From: Selenomonas sp. WCT3
GTDB taxonomy: Bacteria; Bacillota; Negativicutes; Selenomonadales; Selenomonadaceae
Assembly: GCA_900100835.1 (NCBI GenBank)
Contig: FNCM01000003.1
Location: 223,802-287,801 of the forward strand
Length of the DNA: 64,000 bases
Direction: 5' to 3'
Positions 46,901-54,579 of this stretch are shown here, piece after piece (position 1 is the first letter of the stretch; each line of letters opens with the position of its first letter). The position numbers were made by a program, and so were the translations under genes. The notes under the pieces are model-generated. The model worked only from the letters and a program-made list of their open reading frames with translations, was not told the origin of the DNA and ran no database searches.

Positions 46901-47083
46901 GAATTGGCAGAAGCGTGGCAATCTATGAAGGAGGTTGCCCATGCCTTTGATTATGACAGCCTAAATTACATCTTGACGGAACTTTCGCATTACGATTTGC
47001 CCGCTGATGAGCAAAAACGCCTGCAGGCAATACGGAAAGCTGCAGATAAACTAGCCTGGGACGAAATTGCCAAGCTGATTTAA
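43928..47083 (+). CDS. FIST-sensor hybrid histidine kinase with REC and HPt
   Basis: 1051 residues from ATG 43928 (AAAGGCGG upstream; frame extends to 43880). Instead of a membrane sensor, it has FIST_N and FIST_C domains (about 1-390; GWKPLGKELTVTE is typical). Then HisKA (H473 in MSHEIRTPIN), HATPase, receiver (D773 in VIFLDHRMP) and HPt (H922 in VHALKSTAK). FIST domains are thought to bind small ligands such as amino acids, so it is probably a cytoplasmic sensor. From HisKA onward it is close to the kinase at 30716. Together with the regulator upstream it forms a Fur-box-preceded pair. Confidence 0.92.
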   Translation: MLQKNYWVCKKESLDVMQWELSDILTEIKQQGEELGVSSIYLHLLFRGISKTEGQAIYRQLRAEIPKAVITGMTETMFGNQEECPSFKLNCNFFTEANVKLLEYVGCQKNYREVGQELGQQLSGFRDAKAAAVYCGGLSTEVVDFMTAFAENNEEVLIFGAVAGVFEESGSSALKEAFPPQGRNLFKQHACNEKEWQYIMGGDIYTMAIVVAVFCGCDLTVRGDYVLGWKPLGKELTVTETLGKTCIVTLDDMPATEIYKHYLNVLPDENFLFNISEFPLMVERNGLPIARVPPVCDGEGRIYFNGDIYKGEKVRLTYAVHDEVLHITDLASEKMYNFSPEGLFLTVCGNRTFFLREDADKELAFYRRITKDLIVNHGTSELYAYQRQGGILNSALVAVGMREGDPQERLDCYVSFTNRGSMHRIRPLAARMEVFLDATTKELADSNENLKKMALAAKEANLAKSRFLSNMSHEIRTPINAILGMDEMILRECQDPVICEYAENIRLAGNTLLGLVNDILDFSKIEAGRLELISGEYSPSSFLNELVTMTAPRAEKKGLAFQVEAAKDLPSVLQGDELRLRQIVTNLLTNAVKYTEKGKVTLILGWEKIAASTINLKVAVQDTGIGIREEDKEKLFVAFERLEEERNRTIEGTGLGMNITQRLLKLMDSELTVESEYGSGSTFSFVVKQEVLNWAPMGNYEDAYRQRENKQYEKRAGFVAPEARVLVVDDTPMNLTVVKGLLKRTQIQVDTAVSGYECLEMAAKKDYDVIFLDHRMPGMDGIQTLAALRQGKEAPARHTSVVALTANAIAGAKDEYLAAGFDDYLTKPIYGETLEGCLRHLLPKEKVTVVEQQEQGEMEKKLPEWLGRIPGMDTARGVHHCGGVTAYLTALTVFVESLPEMTAEIDRFFQAEDWQNYTTKVHALKSTAKMAGLLELSEKAKRLEMAGNSGYVDEIGQDTPIMLALCRSYLDKLSPLVAENDTTPKERIAPEELAEAWQSMKEVAHAFDYDSLNYILTELSHYDLPADEQKRLQAIRKAADKLAWDEIAKLI

Positions 47084-47094
47084 GACAGAAAAAA

Positions 47095-47130
47095 GGGGAC
47101 ACATTGCTTACTGGCAGTGTGTCCTCTTTT
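47095..47130. terminator. Intrinsic terminator between the FIST kinase and the esterase gene
   Basis: A stem (47097-47107 with 47114-47124) with AAAAAAGG on the left and CTCTTTT on the right; it may serve both strands. Confidence 0.85.
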
Positions 47131-47145
47131 GGGGATGGGGGGTTA

Positions 47146-47889
47146 TTATTTTTTCAGTTGGGAGACGAAAAAGTCGGTTACCGCTTGGCAGGCACCCTGT
47201 CTGTCATGGGTGAAGCCATGGTCTTCTCCCGGAACGAGTTTCAGCTGGCCTTGGAAATAGATGCGCTGATACCGCTGGCTGTAGGTATAGGGGACGATTA
47301 CGTCGCCCGTGCCGTGAATCATGAAGGCAGGACCCTGATAGCGGACGGCCGTTTCGTAGATGGGGAGAACCTGAGCCGTCAGTACGTAATTTCGGCCTAA
47401 GGTCAGGCCTTTTTTGATGGGGATGGTTTCGGGGACGTTGTTGGCATCGTAGCGTGAACCCTGGCAGTCGCCGCGGATGGCATCTTCACGCAATACAGCG
47501 GCTGGAGCCATGAGGGCCAGGCTCTTTACTTTGTCGGTGCCCAAAAGCCCTGCCGTCATGCTGGCAACAACGCCACCTTGGGAATGACCAGCTAGGGAAA
47601 TGGAGGTAACATGGGGGAGTTTGGCGGCGTAATCGTATACTTTTTTCGCGTCTTCAATTTCGTTGGGCACCGTCATGTCCTGAAAGCGGCCTTCGCTTTT
47701 TCCGTGACCGTTGAAGTCAAAACGCAGGGAAGCGATGCCGGCTTTTTCCAAATCCTTTGCCAGGGTTTGCATCAGCTCGGTGTCTTTGCCGGAGGTGAAG
47801 CCGTGGCAGATGATATCCAGGAGATATCTTACCTCTTGCCTGGGAGAAATGTCAAGGAAAAAGGTGTAAATAATTACATCACGTGTCAT
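47146..47889 (-). CDS. Alpha/beta hydrolase, feruloyl (cinnamoyl) esterase-like
   Basis: 247 residues. The oxyanion region HGFTSGK, FDFNGHGKSEG, the nucleophile GHSQGG, the acid Asp in HGTGDVIV and the catalytic His in GEDHGFT are in order, as in the rumen Est1E group that cleaves ferulate and related esters from plant cell walls. The distance from the start to HG equals that of this group, so the gene is complete though its N-terminus is divergent. No ribosome site is visible. The gene diverges from padR and its first codons carry the PadR-type dyad, which fits control by phenolic acids. Confidence 0.82.
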   Translation of the reverse strand: MTRDVIIYTFFLDISPRQEVRYLLDIICHGFTSGKDTELMQTLAKDLEKAGIASLRFDFNGHGKSEGRFQDMTVPNEIEDAKKVYDYAAKLPHVTSISLAGHSQGGVVASMTAGLLGTDKVKSLALMAPAAVLREDAIRGDCQGSRYDANNVPETIPIKKGLTLGRNYVLTAQVLPIYETAVRYQGPAFMIHGTGDVIVPYTYSQRYQRIYFQGQLKLVPGEDHGFTHDRQGACQAVTDFFVSQLKK

Positions 47890-47902
47890 TTCATGGTATA
47901 AT
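47865..47902 (+). promoter_or_regulatory. padR promoter with PadR-type operator
   Basis: TTACAT (47874-47879), 17 bases and TATAAT (47897-47902) form the padR promoter. The dyad TGTAA-N4-TTACA at 47865-47878 overlaps the -35 box and matches the core of PadR operators. It also lies in codons 4-9 of the divergent esterase gene. Confidence 0.65.
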
Positions 47903-47930
47903 CAGGGAAGAGAAAGAAGGATGGTTGCGT

Positions 47931-48476
47931 ATGGCACAAAAAAATGTATTGAAATATGTCGTCCTGGGGCTACTGTCCCATCGGGATTTGACTGGTTATG
48001 ATATAAAAAAACTCTTCGAGGGGGAACTGGGGGATTTTTGGTATTCCAACCACAGCCAAATTTATCCAGAACTAAAAAAGATGGTGGAGGGGGGCTTGAT
48101 TTCTTCCTATGATGATACGGTGGGGCAGAAAATGACAAAGACCTATTATCGGCTTGAGCCCCAGGGACAGGCTGAGCTGGCTGGATGGATGGAGGAGCCC
48201 CTTAACGCCCTTCCACCGACCCGGGATGAGTTTTCGATGAAGATGTATTTGCTAAAGGATGACAAGGACCCGCGGATAAAAAAATTATTTGCAGAGGAAA
48301 TTGCCCGTCATGAAGAGAAATTAGAATATCTAAAATCTCGGTGGCAGACTGTTTTTTCCTCGCAGGCAGAAAAAAAGCAGTATTATGGTCATGCCTTGAT
48401 TTTGCAGCAGGCGATTCACCGGGAGGAACAACGGCTGCAATGGTTGCGGGAAGAACAAGCAAAACTTCCTGGGTAA
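47931..48476 (+). CDS. PadR family transcriptional regulator
   Basis: 181 residues. An N-terminal winged-helix (VVLGLLSHRDLTGYDIKKLF, WYSNHSQIYPELKKM) with a longer helical C-terminal domain of the Vinculin/AphA type (PadR subfamily 1). Such repressors control phenolic-acid response genes, and the neighbour is a feruloyl-esterase-like gene. ATG 47931 has AGAAGG about 10 bases upstream. Autoregulation is likely, given the dyad in its promoter. Confidence 0.9.
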   Translation: MAQKNVLKYVVLGLLSHRDLTGYDIKKLFEGELGDFWYSNHSQIYPELKKMVEGGLISSYDDTVGQKMTKTYYRLEPQGQAELAGWMEEPLNALPPTRDEFSMKMYLLKDDKDPRIKKLFAEEIARHEEKLEYLKSRWQTVFSSQAEKKQYYGHALILQQAIHREEQRLQWLREEQAKLPG

Positions 48477-48511
48477 AAGATTTTAGCGTTTGAAATAAGG
48501 GAGCGAGTGAC

Positions 48512-49516
48512 ATGAAATTAGCAATATTGGGTACCGGTTTAATTGTAAAGGAAGGGGCATTGCCAGCCCTTCGCCAGGTGCCGGAAATCGAGGTGGTGGC
48601 TATTTTTGCCCGCCCTGCCAGCCGGGAGAAGGCGGAAAAACTCCAGCACGGGTATTCGATACCGAAGGTCTATACGGATTATGATGAGCTGCTGGCTGAC
48701 CCGGAGATTGATTTCGTGTATGTGGGGCTGGTCAATAGCGTTCATTACGAGTACACGAAAAAGGCTTTATTGGCGGGCAAGCATGTCATCGTAGAAAAGC
48801 CCTTTGCCTCGGCCGCCCGAGAGGTACAGGAACTGCGGCAGCTGGCTATAGATCGGGGGCTTTATGTCTTTGAAGCCGTAACGCTGCTTTACCTGCCAAA
48901 CTTTGCCGCCATTCGGGAGGCATTGCCGCAGTTGGGGAAAATAAAAGCGGTGATGGCCAATTACTCCCAGTATTCCAGCCGCTATGACCGTTACCTTCAG
49001 GGGGAAGTGCTGCCGGCCTTTGACCCGGAGCGAAGCGGCGGTGCCTTGTACGATATCAATATTTACAATCTAAATCTCATCATTGGCTTGTTTGGTGCAC
49101 CAAAGGCCGTTCAGTATACGGCAAATATCGGTTTTAACGGCATTGATACCAGCGGTGTGGTGCAGCTGCAATACCCGGATTTCTTTGCTCTAGCTATGGG
49201 GGCCAAAGATTCCGACAGTCCCGGCTATGCTGTAATACAGGGGGAGAAGGGCTATATCCGGATGGAGGGCAATCCCAATGAACTTCGGGCCTTTGAGCTA
49301 AAGCTTCGCGGCAGCGGCGTGAAGCACCATTACGAATTGAATCGCTACAGCCATCGCATGGTGCACGAGTTCCAGGAATTTGCCAAAATTTTTGCCGCCA
49401 AGGATTATGACCGGGTAAAAGAGGGGCTGGAAGTATCGGCGGCGGTGCTGGAAACGGCGGAAACCGCCCGCAAACAGGCAGGGATTGTTTTTCCCATTGA
49501 TGGGGAATCGGTGTGA
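48512..49516 (+). CDS. Gfo/Idh/MocA family oxidoreductase
   Basis: 334 residues. The Rossmann motif is ILGTGLI and the EKPFA loop with the active-site lysine is at about residue 94. A C-terminal alpha/beta domain follows. NAD(P)-dependent oxidation of a sugar or polyol-type substrate is expected; the exact substrate cannot be told. It follows padR by 36 bases and may be in its transcript. Confidence 0.9.
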   Translation: MKLAILGTGLIVKEGALPALRQVPEIEVVAIFARPASREKAEKLQHGYSIPKVYTDYDELLADPEIDFVYVGLVNSVHYEYTKKALLAGKHVIVEKPFASAAREVQELRQLAIDRGLYVFEAVTLLYLPNFAAIREALPQLGKIKAVMANYSQYSSRYDRYLQGEVLPAFDPERSGGALYDINIYNLNLIIGLFGAPKAVQYTANIGFNGIDTSGVVQLQYPDFFALAMGAKDSDSPGYAVIQGEKGYIRMEGNPNELRAFELKLRGSGVKHHYELNRYSHRMVHEFQEFAKIFAAKDYDRVKEGLEVSAAVLETAETARKQAGIVFPIDGESV

Positions 49517-49536
49517 TTGTGGCTGGGAGTATCTTC

Positions 49537-49565
49537 TTGCTCTTTTCAGATAGGTTTTTTATAAT
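49537..49565 (+). promoter_or_regulatory. Promoter of the membrane-anchored gene at 49602
   Basis: TTGCTC at 49537-49542, 17 bases, TATAAT at 49560-49565. Confidence 0.55.
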
Positions 49566-49601
49566 AGGAATAGCAATTTTGAAAATGAGGTGTAACCGAT
49601 A

Positions 49602-50072
49602 ATGCGAGATAAGAAACGTCTTTACATGATACTGGGTGTGGTAGCAGCTGTGGCAGTGGCGGTTGGATGTTACCTGTGGAATGGTGGCCAGGCACCGCAG
49701 AATGCTCAGGTGGATGGTGGCAATGTTACCTCGGTGGAGGACGCAAAAGAGCCAAAACCAGTGGAGGAGCCCCAGGTGAAAGAGGAGAAGCCAGCTGAGG
49801 TGCAGCGCAGTATCCCCGCTGAAGATGTGGTTGCCATGACCTTTGAGGGAACGAAGACGTATATTGTTGCCGGGTCGGTTACGGGAACGAGGGATGGTAA
49901 CCAGTGGACGGCAACCCTTCGCAACGGCACCGCTGGCAAATTGGTAAAGGTGGAGTTCAAGCAGGAGGGAAAGAAAATCCTGACGCGCAACGAAGGTGGT
50001 TCTTGGCGTACGCTTGATGAAATGGACCAGTCGATTTTCCGCAAGGTGCAGGAAATTGTAGCAAAACAGTAA
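49602..50072 (+). CDS. Membrane-anchored protein with acidic/proline linker, unknown
   Basis: 156 residues. A single N-terminal membrane segment (about 8-26) is followed by a Pro/Glu/Lys linker (about 45-68) and a small beta-rich domain of about 80 residues (VVAMTFEGTKTYIV). It probably faces outward. I do not recognise a family. It stands just upstream of the tRNA operon. Confidence 0.7.
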   Translation: MRDKKRLYMILGVVAAVAVAVGCYLWNGGQAPQNAQVDGGNVTSVEDAKEPKPVEEPQVKEEKPAEVQRSIPAEDVVAMTFEGTKTYIVAGSVTGTRDGNQWTATLRNGTAGKLVKVEFKQEGKKILTRNEGGSWRTLDEMDQSIFRKVQEIVAKQ

Positions 50073-50100
50073 AAAAATTAAAAAAGTTTTATTTTAAGGG

Positions 50101-50129
50101 TTGACATATGTTTAGCTTATCCGTATAAT
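50101..50129 (+). promoter_or_regulatory. Promoter of the tRNA operon
   Basis: TTGACA at 50101-50106 and TATAAT at 50124-50129 with a 17-base spacer, a perfect consensus. Confidence 0.9.
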
Positions 50130-50168
50130 AATATTTGTCGCTGAGAGACAGCGGCAAGAAAAGAAAAC

Positions 50169-50245
50169 GGCCCGGTAGTTTAGTTGGTTAGAATGCCGCC
50201 CTGTCACGGCGGAGGTCAGGGGTTCAAGTCCCCTTCGGGTCGCCA
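50169..50245 (+). tRNA. tRNA-Asp (GTC)
   Basis: 77 bases, cloverleaf with anticodon GTC in CTGTCAC; CCA is encoded. Confidence 0.96.
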
Positions 50246-50249
50246 TTAT

Positions 50250-50324
50250 GCGGAAATAGCTCAGTGGTAGAGCACCACCTTGCCAAGGTGGGGGTCGCGA
50301 GTTCGAGCCTCGTTTTCCGCTCCA
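50250..50324 (+). tRNA. tRNA-Gly (GCC), copy 1
   Basis: 75 bases, anticodon GCC in TTGCCAA; CCA is encoded. Identical to the copy at 50420. Confidence 0.96.
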
Positions 50325-50331
50325 TTATTTC

Positions 50332-50405
<74 letters not shown>

Positions 50406-50419
50406 ATTTTATATCTGAT

Positions 50420-50494
50420 GCGGAAATAGCTCAGTGGTAGAGCACCACCTTGCCAAGGTGGGGGTCGCGAGTTCGAGCCTCGTTTTCCGCTCCA
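50420..50494 (+). tRNA. tRNA-Gly (GCC), copy 2
   Basis: Second copy of the tRNA-Gly(GCC) gene with the same sequence. Confidence 0.96.
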
Positions 50495-50504
50495 TTTTTA
50501 TTTT

Positions 50505-50578
<74 letters not shown>

Positions 50579-50591
50579 AAATAAAATAAAC

Positions 50592-50624
50592 AGTCCGGAG
50601 GAGAAATTCTTTCGGATTTTTTTT
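50592..50624 (+). terminator. Intrinsic terminator of the tRNA operon
   Basis: A short stem (50592-50597 with 50613-50618) runs into a T-run of more than seven. Confidence 0.75.
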
Positions 50625-50679
50625 ATGGAAAGGATTCCTGCTTGCTTTTTGGGTAAATTGAGAGTTAAGGATGGATGGT

Positions 50680-53562
50680 ATGGAATGGAATAAGAGATGG
50701 GGAATCGCTATCGGGGTCATTCTGTCGGTGCTTTGGGGAACAACAGCTGAGGCACGTCCCGTGCTTCGGGTGGGAATCCAATATGTACATCCGGGGTATG
50801 TGGTGCAGGATAGCGACGGCTACTATCATGGTATGGATACCGATTATATGCAGGCGCTGGCGGCTTATGCCGGCATGGAATGCGAATTTGTCCAGGGGAG
50901 TTGGGAAGAGTGTGAACGTCGTCTGGCTAGTGGGGAAATCGATGTGATTCCCGGGCTGGTTAAGACGCCAGAACTTCGTCAACAGATGGACTTTTCGGCG
51001 CTGCCCATGGGGAAGAATAATAGCTCCCTGTTCCTCCATGGCGGGGCCAAGAGCTTTGATGGGTATGGGAAGTTGGGCCGGCCGGTGAAAATCGGTATGT
51101 TGTCCCGGGTATTCCAAAGTCCAGTTTTGCCGCGAGTGGCGGAAGCTGAGGGTTTTTCCTATGAACCGGTAATTTTCCATACGGCTGAGGAGATGCTGGC
51201 TAACTATCAAAAGCAACAGATAGATGGTTTTTTGTTTGGAAATTCGCTGCAGGGATATGAAGCCGCGGCGGAGTTTGACAGCAATTATCTTCATTTTGCC
51301 GTGCGCAAGGGCAATGAAAAGCTCCTAGAACAGCTAAACATGGCAGCGGACCGGTTGTCTTTAGCTGAACCACAGCTGTTGGAGCGCCTTTACTGGCAGT
51401 ATCATGACAATGAAGAGGATACGCCGCTGCTCCTTATGAAATCGGAACGGCAGTACCTGGCGGAAAAGAACAAGTTCCGTATCGTCGTACCGGCCAAGGA
51501 GCGACCTTATTCCTATTGGGAAGATGGCGAGGCCAAGGGGATTTTAGCAAGCCTGGCAAAGAAAATTGGTGAGGACCTTGGTGTGGAGGTTGAGGTTTTT
51601 GCCACCAAAACATCTGCTGAAGCTTTTGAGGCCGTTAAATCCGGGAAAGCCGATTTTATGTTGGGGGTATATTCCGATTATGGTTGGGCGGCCAAGCATA
51701 ATATGAATATTACGGCGCCGATGTTTACGGCGCACCATACCGGCGTAACCCGGCGGCATCCGCTGTCGAATAATCCCCGCATTGCGGTCCAGCGGGATTC
51801 GTTCCATGTGGAACGCCATTTGAAGAAGCGTTTCGATGAATCGCAATTCGTTTATTGTGATACACCGGAAGATTGCCTGCGGGCTGTTTCGGAGGGAAGG
51901 GCAGATATCACCTATGTGCGGATTATTACAGCCCAGTATTATATCTGGAAGGGCACTTATCCGGATCTTATGATGACTGGTGGTGTGGCCGTGTCCTATC
52001 CCTTGTCGATTGGGGTATCCAAGGAGGCCGATGCGCGGCTGTTGGCCATCCTCGACCGGGAACTCATGCACATTGGGCCCTATAAGATTTGGGCGATGAT
52101 TAATGAGAGTTCCGTGAATCTAGAGACCGAACGCTCGATTTGGTCGCTGCTTTATATGCATCCGCGTAAGACCTTATTGGCGTTCCTATTGGCAATGGCG
52201 GTGGTGATGCTGTTCATGCTTCGCCTCATGTATATGCGCCAGCGTCATGTGAAAACCATTCAGCAGATGCTGTTCCGGGATGCAAGTACTCAGCTTCGCA
52301 ACCGGGTTTGGCTTGAGGCGGAAGCGGTGAAACGAATGTCGCTGGTTTCTGCTGGTACCATGGAGCAGTGCGCTGTGGTGGTATTTGTCCTGCCGAAAAT
52401 GGAATACTTAGAGGCCGTTTATGGCCAGCATGTGGTGGATGAAGCCCTGCGCAAGCTGGCTTTGGCGGTAGATGCGGACAAAAAATGGGCTCAGGCAGTA
52501 GGAGTGCGCTCTAGCGCCGGTCAGGTGATTGTACTGACTGCTCCCCAGCAGCAAACCCAGCTATTGCAGGTGGTCAACCAGGCCATATCGCACCATGAAT
52601 TGCTGGAGGTCGGCTCCATGCGGGTGGGCATAAGTCTGAAAGCGGGCGGAAGCTTTTTAAAGCAAGCCGACTCCATGGAGGAGACGGTGCGCCAAGCAGT
52701 GCTGCAGGCTGAAATCGCCGCCAGCGAAGCCACGGAAAACAGCATGCGTTTCTACGATGAAAAATTGTTAGAGCGCCAGCAGTTGGCACTAAATATCCAA
52801 AACTGTATGAAGCAGGCCATTGAAAAGCGGGAATTTGAAGTCTGGTATCAGCCCAAGTACGATTTGCTTTCCCGCAAATGCGTTGGTGCTGAGGCCTTAG
52901 TTCGCTGGAATAGTAAGGAGCTTGGCTTTTTGTTGCCAGGGCAGTTTATCGACTTATTTGAGCGGACGGGCTTTATCACCCGGCTGGATTTCTACAATTT
53001 GGAGAAGGTTTTTAGTTTCCAGCGCCGCCGCCTAGAGCATGGCCGGCCCATTGTACCCATTTCTGTCAATCAGTCTCGGCTCCACCTGAATGAACCCGAT
53101 TACTTGCCGAAGATGCAGGCTCTGACGAAACAGTTCCGCTCGGCGGAGGGGATTCAGCTGGAGATTACCGAGACGGCCTTCGAACTTGAGGGGGCCAAAC
53201 GAAAGAAAGCCGCTCTTACGGTGATGCTGTCCCTAAAGAAGATGGGTTACGAGCTTTCCATTGATGATTTTGGCAGCGGCTATTCGGATATGGCGCTTTT
53301 GAATGTCATGCCCTTTGACGTCATGAAGCTTGACCGGAGCCTTTTAGTGGCTGCTGAAGGCTCCCACCGCATGCGGACCGTAGTAAAGCATTCGGTGCAG
53401 ATGGCAGAAGAGCTGGGGATGCGGGTACTCTGCGAAGGGATTGAGACCAAGGAGCAGGAAGAAATCCTTATTTCCTGTGGCTGTCATTATGGCCAGGGAT
53501 TCCTGTATGGGAAGCCCATGAGTGAAGAAGATTTCGACCGTTTCCTGGAAGAACATCTTTAA
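50680..53562 (+). CDS. Membrane c-di-GMP phosphodiesterase: two substrate-binding domains, degenerate GGDEF, EAL
   Basis: 960 residues. A signal peptide (to about A26) leads to two SBP_bac_3-like domains in tandem (about 28-245 and 265-485). A membrane segment (about 505-525) follows, then a GGDEF domain with RSSAG in place of GGDEF, so it is inactive as a cyclase. The EAL domain is complete, with EALVRW, SVNQSRLHL, EITET, DDFGSGYSD, LDRSLL and EGIETKEQ. It should cleave c-di-GMP in response to an external, possibly amino-acid-like ligand. ATG 50680 has AAGG about 10 bases upstream; ATG 50671 is too close. Confidence 0.92.
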   Translation: MEWNKRWGIAIGVILSVLWGTTAEARPVLRVGIQYVHPGYVVQDSDGYYHGMDTDYMQALAAYAGMECEFVQGSWEECERRLASGEIDVIPGLVKTPELRQQMDFSALPMGKNNSSLFLHGGAKSFDGYGKLGRPVKIGMLSRVFQSPVLPRVAEAEGFSYEPVIFHTAEEMLANYQKQQIDGFLFGNSLQGYEAAAEFDSNYLHFAVRKGNEKLLEQLNMAADRLSLAEPQLLERLYWQYHDNEEDTPLLLMKSERQYLAEKNKFRIVVPAKERPYSYWEDGEAKGILASLAKKIGEDLGVEVEVFATKTSAEAFEAVKSGKADFMLGVYSDYGWAAKHNMNITAPMFTAHHTGVTRRHPLSNNPRIAVQRDSFHVERHLKKRFDESQFVYCDTPEDCLRAVSEGRADITYVRIITAQYYIWKGTYPDLMMTGGVAVSYPLSIGVSKEADARLLAILDRELMHIGPYKIWAMINESSVNLETERSIWSLLYMHPRKTLLAFLLAMAVVMLFMLRLMYMRQRHVKTIQQMLFRDASTQLRNRVWLEAEAVKRMSLVSAGTMEQCAVVVFVLPKMEYLEAVYGQHVVDEALRKLALAVDADKKWAQAVGVRSSAGQVIVLTAPQQQTQLLQVVNQAISHHELLEVGSMRVGISLKAGGSFLKQADSMEETVRQAVLQAEIAASEATENSMRFYDEKLLERQQLALNIQNCMKQAIEKREFEVWYQPKYDLLSRKCVGAEALVRWNSKELGFLLPGQFIDLFERTGFITRLDFYNLEKVFSFQRRRLEHGRPIVPISVNQSRLHLNEPDYLPKMQALTKQFRSAEGIQLEITETAFELEGAKRKKAALTVMLSLKKMGYELSIDDFGSGYSDMALLNVMPFDVMKLDRSLLVAAEGSHRMRTVVKHSVQMAEELGMRVLCEGIETKEQEEILISCGCHYGQGFLYGKPMSEEDFDRFLEEHL

Positions 53563-53573
53563 GCACATAAGCG

Positions 53574-53603
53574 TTGGCAAAATATGCCCAATCGCGTTAT
53601 AAT
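53574..53603 (+). promoter_or_regulatory. Promoter of the zinc-ribbon protein/miaB run
   Basis: TTGGCA at 53574-53579, 18 bases, TATAAT at 53598-53603. Confidence 0.7.
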
Positions 53604-53642
53604 ATACTATTGCTGATTAATACGAATGAGGAGTTGTTCACC

Positions 53643-54563
53643 ATGGCTAATGAACCATCCCGGATTACGGATAACTTATTAAATGTCTTTAACTATTGCT
53701 TTGTCGAAACAGTACCCTATGCGTTTTTTAAACCAAATCCGGAGCGGGATATACCAGTGAAACTGGTTGGGAAGGAATACCATTGTTCGTGCTGTGGCAA
53801 GGTGTCGGTGGTGAAATATAACGAGCGCCCACTGACGTATTATTCGAAAGGGAAACTGGCACAAGAGCGCCGCGTTTACGATAAATTAGGCAAAGATTTT
53901 CCAGTTATGGGGGAAATCTTTGATGGACAGCCCTTTACCAATGAGGCAATTGGCCTTTGCCGGGAATGTGCCCAAAAGGACGTGCTGGGGGCAGATAATC
54001 CGGAGCAGTTGGCCGTCAATCTGGCAGATCGGCTTCATCGCGCCGATGAATTGCTGGTAGCAAAAGCCCGGGCAGCTATGGAGAAGGCCTTAACGGATTG
54101 GCTGGCAAAGGTGGAAAAGCCAGAGGACTTCCTGCAGTATAATCTGACGGATTTTGCGGCCCTGCGGGACTTTATCTGTGCCGTTATGCTGGAGGATATT
54201 TCCCCGGAAACAGAGATTTTGCGGGCGTACCGGGAGGAAATCGCGGCCATCGAAGGGCAGCTCCAGCAGCTGTTAGAAGAGTTGCCGGAGGAGTGGAAGG
54301 CTTATGCGGCCCGGTCAACGGCGGTATTTGAGTCCATGAATGACAAGATGTATCACGAATATACGGTGGTATTCCCGGCACCGGGGCAGCTGCCGGAGGA
54401 TTATTACATCTATCGAAATATTGAAAAGAAGCGCGTGTTGATGTTCCTGGAACAGCCTCGGGTGGAAACTCTCGACGAGTTGTTTATGGAAGTGGGATTC
54501 CACGGCGAATGGATTGATTTGGTAACCAATCGCTTAGAGTCCTTGGCGCAGGAAAAAGAGTAA
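53643..54563 (+). CDS. Zinc-ribbon-containing protein, unknown
   Basis: 306 residues from ATG 53643 (GAGGAG upstream; the longer frame from 53574 covers the promoter). Four cysteines in a CSCCGK ... CREC arrangement, about 55 residues apart, likely bind zinc near residues 45-105. The rest is acidic and helical. No known family is recognised. It is 16 bases upstream of miaB and probably co-transcribed, so a tRNA or translation link is possible but unproven. Confidence 0.75.
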   Translation: MANEPSRITDNLLNVFNYCFVETVPYAFFKPNPERDIPVKLVGKEYHCSCCGKVSVVKYNERPLTYYSKGKLAQERRVYDKLGKDFPVMGEIFDGQPFTNEAIGLCRECAQKDVLGADNPEQLAVNLADRLHRADELLVAKARAAMEKALTDWLAKVEKPEDFLQYNLTDFAALRDFICAVMLEDISPETEILRAYREEIAAIEGQLQQLLEELPEEWKAYAARSTAVFESMNDKMYHEYTVVFPAPGQLPEDYYIYRNIEKKRVLMFLEQPRVETLDELFMEVGFHGEWIDLVTNRLESLAQEKE

Positions 54564-54579
54564 GGAGATTATTCGCTAC

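Noticed and set aside
47800-47889. Truncation of the esterase gene at its 5' end
   Set aside because: The divergent N-terminus and missing ribosome site suggested decay, but the distance from start to the HG motif is as in known cinnamoyl esterases and the catalytic residues are intact.
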